DNA of 64,000 bases. Origin: Hoplostethus atlanticus (taxonomy: Eukaryota; Chordata; Actinopteri; Trachichthyiformes; Trachichthyidae). Where the stretch lies: the NCBI GenBank assembly GCA_034670405.1, contig JAXDDX010000053.1, forward strand, positions 62,001-126,000, read 5' to 3'. The notes beneath the pieces are model-generated. The model saw only the letters and a program-made list of their open reading frames with translations, did not search any database and had not been told where the DNA came from. The translations under genes were made by a program, and so were the position numbers. Positions 11,523 through 22,700 of the stretch are shown here, piece by piece; the stretch's first letter is position 1, and the number at the start of each line of letters is the position of its first letter.

Positions 11523-14500
11523 TAGTTCGGCCCTACAGTATACATGGTCGTGTTGCTTTGTGGGAAAGCGTCTCCATTTCCTCTTCCAGTTCATTTCCTG
11601 TGTTTCCACCTCCATGCGAACATCTGGTGGCCGACTCTTCAGATGAACGTCTGGAGGTTCGCTGAGCCTGTCAGAGGAAACTCAGCAGATCGTGATGTTG
11701 TTGTTTTTCTCTTTCTCAGGAAACAAGACGGGTTGCCCCCCAGCCCAATCCTAAATCCATTAGTGCCCTCTTTACATTAGTACTGCAGGTTATTGTGCAG
11801 AAGGTCTGGGTATGAGATTACTTGCATGGGAGCATAAACATCCCATAATACACCACTAAGCGACAACACACCAAAGCCAGAAAGCAGAGAGTTGGGCTGG
11901 AGCTTGGGAAGTTGGCTCGTCGTTCCCCCTGGAAAACCCCAATGTGAGTTCTACCGTCATTCATCATGAATCATCTCAAATCGTCAGTTCACCCCGTATG
12001 TTATTAACTCGCTCTGAGAAAGCAAAAAGTGACGAATTGTGAAATCCTGACCTTATCGAATTGTACATGAGGTCCCCACATAATACAAGTCCTGTGTGAA
12101 TAGGGCTTTTGACGCTGTTTCTACTTTGGCCATGTTCGACTTTGTTTTAAGTACACTGCCACCACGACAGGACCGACAGCCTTTTAAAGAATCACGTTTT
12201 TCAGTTGAATGGGTAGCATTAAAATATCTTAAAATATATTCCCACCAGGCAAAATAAAGACTAGTTTAATTTTGCTTTTATTTCCTTTGACTACTGTGAT
12301 GTTTAAGCGGAGATCCGCTTCCAGCACTCTGTAGTAGCTTACCAGTATGGGACTGGTCCAGGCTCAGGTTGCGCAGGGCCACAGACAGACTGATCCACAT
12401 AGGAAGCTGAACCCAGACCAGCAGACTGGCCTTGAACGGGTGGCAGTTCTCCCTGACGTAGAGCTGTGACACGATGCGACGCAGGTTCTTCTTAAACTGA
12501 TACCTGAAAACCAGCAGCAGTCATACAGACATGCAGTGTATTAAAATAGAAATATCTATTAAAACATCATCATTTTAACAAAGATTTCATTAACAATTAA
12601 AAAGTCAAAGTTAAAGCACTAGCAGTAGCAGTAGCGACACGTTTGGCCATGATAAAAAAAAAAATGGCTAAAAAAACCCCAAAAGGATAAAAAATGGCTC
12701 CATTGGAGACCAAATGTACTGTTGAGGAAAAGTTCATCATGTATTGAGCATATATGGAGAACAGAGAGTCAAAGTAGATGAAGATGAAGTTTATACACTG
12801 TACTGAGAACAGATGTGAGACTAGTCTAAACTAAAGCAAAAAGAGATAAGCTCTCATGGGAACGTTGTTTTCATGGTCATGATATTCTGCACAGAGTGGG
12901 TAACCATAGCAACACAATTTGCTTCCACGGTACCAAGTTTGGTGTCTGGCCACCCTGGGAAGTTCATTTGTTGCTGGAGGCCATTTAGTTTTTCTGCTTT
13001 TGCTGGAAAATGGTTAGAAAATGTATTGAAAGATGTGTAACAAGTTTGGTGGTGATGGGGGGAAAATGAAAAAGCATTAGGGGAAAAGCTTTTACAAAAA
13101 ATGTATCATGGCGGGTTTTTGTGGTCCAATTAGCAAATTTGTAAAGGAAACTCAGAAGAATGTGTGTAGCAAGTTTACAGTCAGAGAATTACAGCCTTTC
13201 AAATGCTTTCATTTTGGACCTTTAATTGTAGTGCCCCCATCATGGCAGGAACTATTTGTTTGACAAGCATTTGCACTGCATTCGCAATCAATGTGCAAAA
13301 TTTCAAGTCTAGCATGTTGCATCTTATGGAAAACTGAGAAACAGCAGAAGAAAATAAGAAGTAGAAGACGCAGTTTCAAAAGACACTGCATGCTACGTTG
13401 CATAGCTTGGATTTAGCTAGAGGCGGCTGTGGCTCAGTGGTAGAGCAGGTTGTCCACTGATCACAAGGTTGGCGGTTCGATCCCCGGCTCCTCCTGTCCA
13501 CATGTCGAAGTGTCCTTGGGCAAGACACTGAACCCCAAATTGCTCCCGATGGTCAGGCCAGCACCTTGCATGGTAGCTCACTGCCATCAGTGTGTGAGTG
13601 GGTGAATGAGAGGCATACATTGTAAAGCGCTTTGGATAAAAGCGCTATATAAATGCAGCCATTTATATATTGGAAATCTTGCATTTCAAGCAGATAATGT
13701 ACAGTACCGTCTTCACATGGTCATTTAACAGAAAATGATGAAATACCATCAGAATATAAATACAAAAAATCTTTTATGGCTTCAAAATACTTGCACAGCC
13801 TTTGTCAATGATGATGCTTCCAGATGTTTCTTGTAACCACCAGTAAGCTTCCTGCTCCTTCCTGCTGCCAGTTTCTCCAGGTCTTCAACTGCTTCAAGTT
13901 CTTCAATGTTTGAACGATTCTTTTGACCAACTGAACATTTCAGGTCTCCCCGTTGGATCTCAATGGGACTGAGGTCACGACTCATCGCTGGCCACTCCAG
14001 AACAGTCTTGAACCATTCCTGGTTCTTCTGGATGTTCTGGGTGTCCTGCTGGACGACCCAGGATCGGATGTGTGGAGCATGGAGGCAAGACAATTTAGGT
14101 TTATAATAGGAGCAACCTATGATGTGCTTCCTTTTCCCCAAAACCTCAGCCAATGGACAGGTGAGGATCAACATGTCCCTTATGTCCCCATCAGTCTTTA
14201 TCCATGAGGAAGAGCAGATAAGGAAAGAAACCGTTGTAGGCAGGAAGAACACAGACAAACAACTTGGAATCCAGCGAGAAATCACGAGCACTAGCTTATT
14301 CCTTACCGGCAGTGTTTCTCTGTCCAGCCACACTCTTTGGCTCGAACAGAAACCTCGTAGCGAAGTCTCTTAGCGAGCTCTGCTATCTCAGCCTGCAGTG
14401 CCTCCACCTGTGGAGGAAACCACTGAGGTTACTATGAGGTTACTAGGTTACTACCAGCAACTAACAGCATGGCTGGATTCCGCACTATTACAGTAGAAAG

Positions 14501-16582
14501 GAGATCTGAAGCACAGCAGTGGTGGATTGACCTTGACGAGCTATAACATATTCAATTGTCGGAGGGAACTCCGGCTGGCACTCCAAGAAACAGGCAATCC
14601 GCTACAAATGGAGCATGGGTTAGGGTCAGTGGCGCTACGACAAACCATTTAAGTCCACATTCGGAAGAGTTGACTTTAACCCGAACCTATAAGCTTTAAC
14701 TGAGCTAGACAACAACCCAGCCTTGGTCCCCTATAACTGGACTCCATCTTGGCTTTCTCTGCCTGATGAACTCTGAAGCTCTACACCTAAATGAAAATGT
14801 GAAATTTGTTAAATATGTTTATCTATTTTTAAGACTTAGATGAAGATCAGATCATATTTTAGGAGCCATTTGTGCAGCGAATTCAAAAGGCTTGATGTAA
14901 GTCACCTGAATGATTTGAATCAGAACGTCATTTAGCTGGCATGGTTGGTGTCTCTGTGTATCACCCTAACCCCGTATAACTCTAACCCCGTATCACCCTA
15001 ACCCCGTATCACCCTAACCCCGTATCACCCTAACCATCAACAGGTCATTGTCAGATTAATAGTACTACCTTGGTATAATGACCATGAACCAATGAGACCT
15101 TTGGTAGCCTCTATCTCACACCAGTGGTATTTGACTGTTATTGCTTCTTCAAATTAAAACTACATTTCCCATAAACCCTGGGAACCCTTCTTTTGCCAAA
15201 AGAAAACACACAGTATGCGTGACTATGTAACCCTAACTCTTGAACCATACATCAGTTTACTGTGTGTGTGTGTGTGATAAAGAAGCAGCAGGATGGATGT
15301 GCAGCTGGACGGAGGACTGGGAAAGAGGAACGCTTAATAAGGAAAGAACCGTGGGAGTGTTTGCTGATTTGTGGATGCCTGACATTCTTCCTCAGGCTCT
15401 GAGATAAACATGACAAACTGTTCCCACTGCCAATTCACGTTCTTATGGTCTAATAACATGTAAGTCAATGGTAGAATATTCCTTTTCAATAATAAAAGCA
15501 ACAAGGTTTTAACTGATCTCAGTCCTCCATATGTGACCAATCACAGCTGTTTTTACAGCTATGTAAATAACAAACTAAATTGATTCTCAGTCAGTCCAGT
15601 AGGAGGCACTCTCTCTCATTAACGCCTGCTGCTGGACATACAGCATTGCACTTCAAAAACAAAACATTCAACCACACTGTGGTTTGGTTGGAATAATTAT
15701 ACTGCTTGCGTTCAACAAGAGTCAAAGCAAATTCTGTGGATGCAACCACACAATGTGAAGTATCTGACCCAAGAGGTTTGTCCACAAAATGGTCGTATCA
15801 AAACAGATAAATGGCTCCAGCCCCCCCTGGAGGCTGTAAAGGTATGACACTGTTGTATGACTTTTTCCTGGATTCCATCATGTCAGTTCAACCAATATGC
15901 CAATAAATTAACACAGTATCAAGAGTAAACGTCTGGATGATGATAGAAATTATTTTTAGCTTTTAACATACCCAAAAAAACTGGTGAAATCGATGTAACC
16001 TGCTGATCGTGGCATGCAGATCCGTCTTTTCCTTATTGTTTGGTGATATGCACTAGTAATATAGACTAGTCATAGTCAAGAAATAGAGACTAGGTCCTAC
16101 TTTGACTATTTACTATTTACCTACGCAGAAATGTGCAAGATCAACTAGCCTGAAAGGCTTGTATGCTAGCCAGGTTTAACACCGACCTTTGCAATGACGA
16201 CCATCTGATAGGCTCCCAGTGGAAGAGTGATGAGCGTCCTGAGAGCCACCGTGGTGAACATGATGCTGGCCCACCATGGCAGCCCTGTCATCTGCTGGAC
16301 ATTTATCAATAACTGTTCAGTCAGTTGGACTGGCGGAGAGTCTGCAATGCTGCCATACCAACCAGCTCCACCAACACTGCTGCTTGATGCCAGTCTGTAT
16401 GGAGGCAAAGCCACATTTAATGTGCGAGGGAAGACAGAAGAGAGTCCAGGAGGTGTGACTGCAGGGCCACCAAGGCTGTGCTGTGGCTTCCGCTGGCAGA
16501 TGAAAGATGCACAGCTGATGCTTCGGACGAGCTGGCAGCCAGGCCTTCTCGCTGTAGCTGCCCTCAGACACAACATGGTCAT
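10019..16582 (-). CDS. cox18: COX18 cytochrome c oxidase assembly factor, six coding exons
   Basis: A YidC/Oxa1/Alb3-family insertase of the mitochondrial inner membrane. In mammals it inserts the C-terminal tail of COX2. Coding exons on the minus strand are 16187-16582, 14307-14407, 12343-12503, 11335-11450, 10809-10916 and 10019-10180. Phases agree throughout (1044 nt, 347 aa; human about 333). Residues 1-60 are Arg/Ser-rich and presequence-like, and WYGSIADSPPV begins at residue 75. Membrane segments include LPWWASIMFTTVALRTLITL, FKASLLVWVQLPMWISLSVA, STWILPVCLGLTNLLIVE and MRGISVLMIPIAATVPS then SMALYWF. The C-terminus is SDSPYRDLVAAFMAKYFK. The start used is the first ATG (MTMLCL), 9 bases after a plausible 3' splice site. 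Exon 1 uses the unusual donor AAG/GTCGGT. The exon 4 acceptor and exon 5 donor abut dinucleotide repeats. Confidence 0.93.
10711..10808. repeat. (CA)n microsatellite at the cox18 exon 5 donor
   Basis: About 49 CA units. On the minus strand this is (GT)n starting at the first base after exon 5 (TTCCCTCG/GTGTGT), so the repeat itself supplies the 5' splice site. Confidence 0.95.
11453..11518. repeat. (CA)n microsatellite at the cox18 exon 4 acceptor
   Basis: About 33 CA units. On the minus strand the sequence runs (TG)n then TCAG/TCCTGCAG, so the tract occupies the place of the polypyrimidine tract before exon 4. Confidence 0.95.
12900..13260. repeat. Interspersed non-coding repeat (also at 33000-33600)
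   Basis: Phrases such as accaagtttggtgtc, tgtgtagcaagttt and ttttaattgcagcgccc recur in similar order here and at 32855-33600. No ORF or termini were found. Probably an unclassified fish interspersed element, lying in cox18 intron 2. Confidence 0.5.
13419..13675 (+). mobile_element. tRNA-derived SINE
   Basis: The head carries RNA polymerase III promoter boxes: an A box in gtggctcagtggtagagc and a B box ggttcgatccc. The body reads cttgggcaagacactgaacc, and the tail gctttggataaaagcgctat is of the LINE-derived type common in fish SINEs. It lies in cox18 intron 2. It is not a functional tRNA gene, because no cloverleaf follows. Confidence 0.8.
13765..14260 (-). mobile_element. Tc1-like transposase relic
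   Basis: The minus strand reads RSWVVQQDTQNIQKNQEWFK, VLEWPAMSRDLSPIE, then SSLTKAVQVF. These are the C-terminal DDE-region phrases of Tc1-like transposases. The same family is present at 40446-41781. This copy in cox18 intron 2 is truncated and lacks clear TIRs. Confidence 0.75.
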
Positions 16583-16784
16583 GGGAGATCTCTGAAAACA
16601 TGGCAGGATGAAAAATCAGAACAGTCTACAATTTCTATAAATGAACTTGCAAATAATACTAGTACCACACATTGGACAGCATGCAACTACTGAGAAAGCC
16701 TCTGATTCAAAAGCAGCTGAGCCAGTAAAACAATCCACCTTATAATTAGCCAGCTCAGATTCTGTTGGGAAAACTGCATTACCA

Positions 16785-17117
16785 CTTTTATCTTATCTTA
16801 CATCTATCTTATCTTATATCTTATATTACATCTATCTTACGTTATATTACATCTATCTTATCTTATCTTACATCTTATCTTACATCTATCTTATCTTATA
16901 TTACATCTATCTCATCTTATATTACATCTTATCTTACATCTATCTCATCTTATATTACATCTTATCTTACATCTATCTCATCTTATATTACATCTTATCT
17001 TACATCTATCTCATCTTATATTACATCTTATATTACATCTATCTTATCTTATCTTACATCTATCTTATCTTATCTTACATCTATCTTATCTTACATCTAT
17101 CTTATCTTATATTACAC
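16785..17117. repeat. TATCTTACATC-type minisatellite
   Basis: Irregular repeats of atcttatcttacatctatct and variants (ttatattacatc) cover about 330 bp upstream of the cox18 first coding exon, in its inferred 5' intron. Open frames here are artefacts. Confidence 0.95.
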
Positions 17118-17793
17118 TCTTATAGGGATCTTAGTTCCCCACCTCTGTTGCCTCAGCTGTAAAAAAAAAACAGCACTATACATTCTCTCTTTGACCCTGA
17201 CGTTTCATTTCCTTATGTAACATTATATTGGAATAATCTAGATAATATGTTATGTTATGTTATGTTATGTATGTAATATGTCTGGATGTTATCACATTCA
17301 TTTCTGATTACCAACAAAGTGAAAGAGGTCTCTCTTACTAATCCTGCTAAATGTAAGAACGATATTGATTGATTGATTGTTGTGATGCCGACTCTGAGAC
17401 TTCATTTATTCTGGCATCGCCGTCCTCCCAAGACACTTGGAAGACATAATGTGTAATAGATAATATTTATTCTGATTTCTTGTTAAGTTGGAAAATGCTT
17501 TGGGTATAACAGAAGTCATGGTAGGAATATTTTGTAATGGATCTAATTTTATTTCTAGCGAAATTCCACATTCATCAATGAAAATTTAAATAGAAAACCT
17601 TATTTTTGGTATTTAGGAAAACATTTGAACCTTATTAGTCATATAGCCTATAATGTATTGTAGAAACAGCAAAGCAATGAAAACTATCGACTTCTTCAAC
17701 TTCTTCAAACTTCTTGAATGATTTTTAATATTTTATTTAAAATGTGTCCTCTGACGCTCTACTGTTCAACAGCAGCCAGCTAGCGATACTCAC

Positions 17794-17960
17794 TGTGTAG
17801 CAGAGGGAGAGATAAAAGCTGCTTCTCCGTCTGAAGGGTCACAGCATCTATAAACACCCTCAGCCATGGAAACGGCACAAACCCAGTTTATATCTGTTTG
17901 AAGGCTATTTCACCTTCATCCAACTCCCTTCTCCATCTGCTAGCAGCGGTGTGTCGGGCG
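17794..17960 (-). other. Inferred non-coding 5' leader exon of cox18
   Basis: A good minus-strand donor (CTACACA/GTGAGT) sits at 17788-17793, and a 3' splice site (TTTTCAG/AGATCTCCC) precedes the coding start at 16591. Splicing these would join a leader to the ATG-bearing exon. The left boundary is set by the donor; the transcription start is a guess. Confidence 0.4.
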
Positions 17961-18020
17961 AACATGACGTAAAGTGCTATGGGACGGTGTGTCGGGTAAA
18001 TATGACGTCATAAACCCAGG
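17948..18020 (-). promoter_or_regulatory. Duplicated CRE-bearing promoter module upstream of cox18
   Basis: ggtgtgtcggg-aa-atgacgt occurs twice, 38 bp apart. One copy carries TGACGTAA (17965-17972), the other a palindromic TGACGTCA (18003-18010), the CREB/ATF consensus. Placement just upstream of the inferred leader exon suggests a cox18 promoter. Confidence 0.45.
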
Positions 18021-18720
18021 AATGAAAAAAACGAATACAAAATAATAATTTAAATAGAGATCAAATTAGAACGTTCTTTTCAAAACAGCAAATGTTCTTT
18101 TCCAAAGAATTATTGTTTTTTTTTTGTTTTTTTTTTACCGCTGACGTTTTAATTAATTAATGTTTTTATTTTTGGTTTTCTTCTATTAAACCATAAAAAC
18201 TCTTGGGTTTTACTGACAGCCTGGAATCTTCCGGCTGACAGACAAAGTCCGGAAGTGATGTATTCTGCCTTCAAAATAAAAGCATAACATTTGGCACTGA
18301 AAAAAATAATTATTATGTATTAGGGTGCACAGAACAACAAAATTGTATCAGAATTCTCAGTGGAATCATTACATTAAATATGGAGTAGAAATACAAATAA
18401 ATAATTAATAAATAGACACTAAAGAGATTATATTATGTTATGGTGCATGCTGTATTCCCTAATGAAAGAGTGCCTTATAGATGGGTAAATTTAAGGTCCC
18501 AAATAAGTCAGTTTAAACACACAACAGTGACAAATTTCTCCCTTAAGGCTGTAGAATGGGAGCCCCTGGCTACTAGCGTCAAGTCTGTCAGAATAACCCA
18601 CTACTGAAATGCCCTGTGCTTGCAATATACAGTATGTTAAACTGTCAAAGTTCTCACATTCTGCAACACCTATACCAAACAATTGGGATGATGTCTACTA
18701 TCATATAGAAAATTATTTAC

Positions 18721-18824
18721 ACCCATTTCGGTGGCACAATTGTTGCAAAATTCTTGACTGACTTGGCACCAGGAACCAGGTCTTCCATTTAGCCTTTAGG
18801 AACAATTTTGCCACCGAAATGGGT
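18721..18824. repeat. 104-bp hairpin (near-perfect inverted repeat)
   Basis: The arms begin ACCCATTTCGGTGGCA on both strands and match at 23 of 24 positions (18721-18744 versus 18801-18824). This is a small foldback or MITE-like element. The rest of 18025-19070 shows no gene. Confidence 0.8.
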
Positions 18825-19076
18825 TAAATGGACTTTTATAACATAGCAGACACCCCGCCAAGTTGTCTGGAAAAGTTTCGCGAATGATTTGTATATTTCT
18901 CCAATCTTGTTTATATGCCATTTTGCGTAGACCTATATGAATAATATATGCATTGAAAATGAAAGTTGAATTTGCTATCTCCTTACGTATTTGTTTTTAC
19001 TTTCCCTTCTGTACTTTGTAGTACTCAAATTTTTGAGACGTGCTCGTCAATGACGCCTTTATTTTAAAGGTCGTGA

Positions 19077-19084
19077 CCGGAAGT
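19077..19084 (+). promoter_or_regulatory. ETS-type site upstream of selenot2
   Basis: CCGGAAGT lies about 80 bp before the selenot2 ATG, in a TATA-less, moderately GC-rich flank typical of housekeeping promoters. A motif match only. Confidence 0.35.
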
Positions 19085-19164
19085 CATTTGTGTTGGTCTT
19101 TCACATTGACAACGGTCCTCCAACCGGTCTGAGGCGACGTTACCGGCAGGCCGTTCGGTCTGAG

Positions 19165-19717
19165 ATGGCTGAATACACCCAGACGGGCATCCTGACGGCC
19201 CTGCTGCTGTTCACCGTCCTCACAGTAAATGACATTTATGTCGGCAGATCCATGAGCCAGCAGCAGAGCCACCAGGCCGCGGAAAGCCTCGGCTTTCCAT
19301 CCGACAGGCTGCGGGAGGCCGAGCCTGGGAAGCCGGCCAAGCACTCCCAGTACACCGGGCCTGTGCTAAAGTTCCAGTATTGGTGAGCTGGAAGACCCTT
19401 TCTTCAATTACTATTGACAATAGTTTTTCCAAATAAATGTAATACTGTAATTAAAGCTTGATACCGTGTTATCTGTTATTTAGCCTGTGTCCTAACCACT
19501 AGTTAACTAGCTGGTTCATCTCAAGAGTCTAGAAGCATGAAGCGACTCACCACTTTGACCATATTTCATAAGCGTGCGTGTCTTTACTATCATGTATGTT
19601 CCCAATGTCTTGTTAATAGTAAAGCCTGGAAACGTATTACATGTAAAGACTATTCATTGAGCCGCAATAGGAAAAGTAATATATCTAGTTAGGTTAGAGA
19701 ATGAAAGTAGAATCTCC

Positions 19718-19780
<63 letters not shown>

Positions 19781-22700
19781 GCAGCATCTCCTGAGGGTAC
19801 AGCAAGGTGTTCCAGGAGTACTCACGGTCCATCAGCCAGTTGTACCCGGACATTCGCATCGAGGGAGAGAATTACCCTCCAACCCCCCTGAACAAGTGAG
19901 ATGCTCCATCAGCTCCTTCATCCTAACAGTTCTTCAGCTTCAGTCATCGGATTGGAAAAACATGTTTGTTGTCATGTTGACCAGTCAAGTGTTTAATGTG
20001 AGGCCTTTCTGTTGGTGGTTAGGGTTACCTCAGTTCCTTGTTTCAGAGTTGTGAAACCAGGAGACCATCCTTTAGCTTGAAGACAGCAAGCATCTGCCCT
20101 GCTGAAGTGTCCTTGAGCAAGATATTGAATCCCTACCAGCTCTACTGGTGCTGTTCTGTAGCTCACCCTCACCTCTGAGCTCCCTGTAGAGGGGGGGCAG
20201 TTTAGGTCTAGGTAGGCATTAAGCTGACTTACAATGAGTGAGCAAGTAGGGGTTCAGTATTCAAGACACTTCAGCAGGACACATTGGATGTCGCCAGAAT
20301 TTGAACCTGGGACATTCTGGTTACAGTACAGTGTCTCTAGCCACGAGGCCACCCTGCTGCCCCTTCAGGGATCTTTAGAGTCCAGAGTCTCCCAAGAAAA
20401 GGCCACCTCCCCTCAAATAACAGCCGATAGTGATAAATTCACCATCTGCTGCCCTGCTTCACTCCTCAACAAGAGTCAGTGGATGCAGGAGGGCAGCCAG
20501 TTAAAGAAACGTCACTGGTTTGATCTCCACTTTATCCAGTCAGGGGTGATTTGAGGGGGATGAAGGGGCTTGTGTTCCCCTTGATAAATAAGCATGAATT
20601 GTGAAATGGATCCCCTGTGTTGTGGTGCATGAATGTCAGTATTCATCCTCCCCAGGTACATAGGGAACTTCTTCTCCTACTTCAAGCTGCTTGCCATCAC
20701 CCTGATAGTTAGTGGACAGAACCCATTCCCCCTGCTGGGCTTGGCAACACCACGGGCCTGGACCTGGAGCCAGGAGAACAAGGTGACTACTGCTCAAGTC
20801 CATATTGCTTCTGAAATGAAGCTTCAATACGTTCCTTCCTCTGTTGAATAAAAGCACGTTTCATTATTCAGTAGAGTAAATCTGTTTTTGTGTAATATTT
20901 GTACATGTAGTAACCAACTGTCCTAGTGATTCCTCTCGGTGGAGCAGCAGTGCTGAGGTTGTGCTGCAAACTCTAATTTTAATATGAAAATATCTGTTGT
21001 ATTGAAATACGTGTCATGTCAGTTTCTAGTTTCTAGTTGTGATCGGTCTGTTTCAGATCTTCTCCTGCTTGATGGCGTTCTTCCTCAGTAACATGCTAGA
21101 GACCCACTTTCTGTCCACCGGGGCGTTTGAGATCAAGCTGAACGGTGAGTCCAGTCTGTTTGTCTCGACATAGTATGTGATGTACAGCCCAAATAGAGTT
21201 ATTTCAACCTACTGGGTGCCCTTCACTTTATCAGGAAGTCTGCTAGGCTAAATTGACTTTGAGATAGTCTAAACTTTTTGGTACTGTATTGTCATTTGTG
21301 GTACACTCTACTAATCTGGTTGTGCAGGCAAGTTGATGTGCATATACATCTACAACATCACACATCATCTTAAACTCCTGCTGCTCTGAGTCACCACCAG
21401 CCAGCAGAACAGCATCCTCTGCTCTCCATGTCCTCCCAGTCCTCACCTGAATTACAGCTTTGACCACCATCGCTCGACTCCCTGTCCTGCAGCACTTCTC
21501 TGGCTCTCGTCACCTTGAGCTCCTCTTCTAAGGATCGGACTGTTGTTATGCCCATAGAGTGCCATACTGCTCAGGCTCCTCTGCTGTCCCAGCCATCTCC
21601 TGAGGTGGTTACTAACCTTCCTCTCCATGGCCTCAACTGTTCGTTCGTACACCAGGAGTGGCCACACGATTCTGGGAGGAATGCCATGCTGGTTAAGCCA
21701 TGCTTTAAACTTCCAGGGTAGTCTAGATCGATCCACTGATTTCAGCCAACCCTCCAAATCTGTGCAGGTAGCTTGGATGGATGCTGAATCCCTCTGGGTG
21801 CTGTCAAACACCTTGCCTAGGCTCTTTACAGGCTTTTCAGTGATGGTTGGGATGGTTGTGCCAGCAATCCTGAAGTGGAAACTATCAACCACCTTTCCTC
21901 TTAGTACCATTGATCTGGACATGGCTGGTTTGAAGTTCATCCAGGCCTACTTCATCAGCTTCTCAAGCCCCTGCAGAATCCACCTACAGCCTGGGACTAC
22001 CTCTGTGGTGACTGCCATCCATAAAAGTCGCAGGCTGAAAACTCACCTCTTCAAGAAACACTACCCTGACCCTTCCTCTTAGCACTTGCCTGTTTGTCCG
22101 AGCTCTTGTTTATTAGCTCTTGTTTATTTGATTTACTTACTTGTCTCATTTGTTTAATAAAAGTAGGTATCTAACTTATTGCACTTTTACCTCAGCACTG
22201 GTTCTGCTCTTAGATGATGTTTAGGAAGGAAATGTACTTCTGATTTCTGGTGACTAGTAGTTCTCTACCTATGTTAAATGCACTTATTGTAAGTCGCTTT
22301 GGATAAAAGCGTCTGATAAATGACTGTAATGTAATATAATGTAATGTAAAAGCCCTGATAGGTGGTTGGCGTTGGGCAGATTTAGTCTTAGGCCCTCTGC
22401 ATTCTGGTTCTGCCGACTTTGAGGAAAACAAGATCACAGAGATGGTCCTGTGATTATCCCCACCTCAACCTTATGCCACCCTGAGGAGACTCATCCTGAA
22501 GTTACTGTAATAGTCAGCAATGAGGCTCTGACTCATGGGGACATCGTCAGTGTGAGCTGTACCAGCTTGTGTGGTATAGAGTCTTCTCTGATGGGCTGGG
22601 TTACCATCCTGTGTGCTCCAAACACCCTGGAGATCCTGACATGCCCTCCTTCTGAACTGATGTGTCAATGAAGCTGTTCTTAGTGAGGAAGGTGCACAGC

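Noticed and set aside
13419-13500. tRNA gene
   Set aside because: The A and B boxes belong to a SINE head; the following sequence is the SINE body, not an acceptor stem.
19090-19164. N-terminal extension of selenot2 from an upstream GTG
   Set aside because: A non-ATG start in the 5' UTR with no conservation; the ATG at 19165 begins a membrane anchor.
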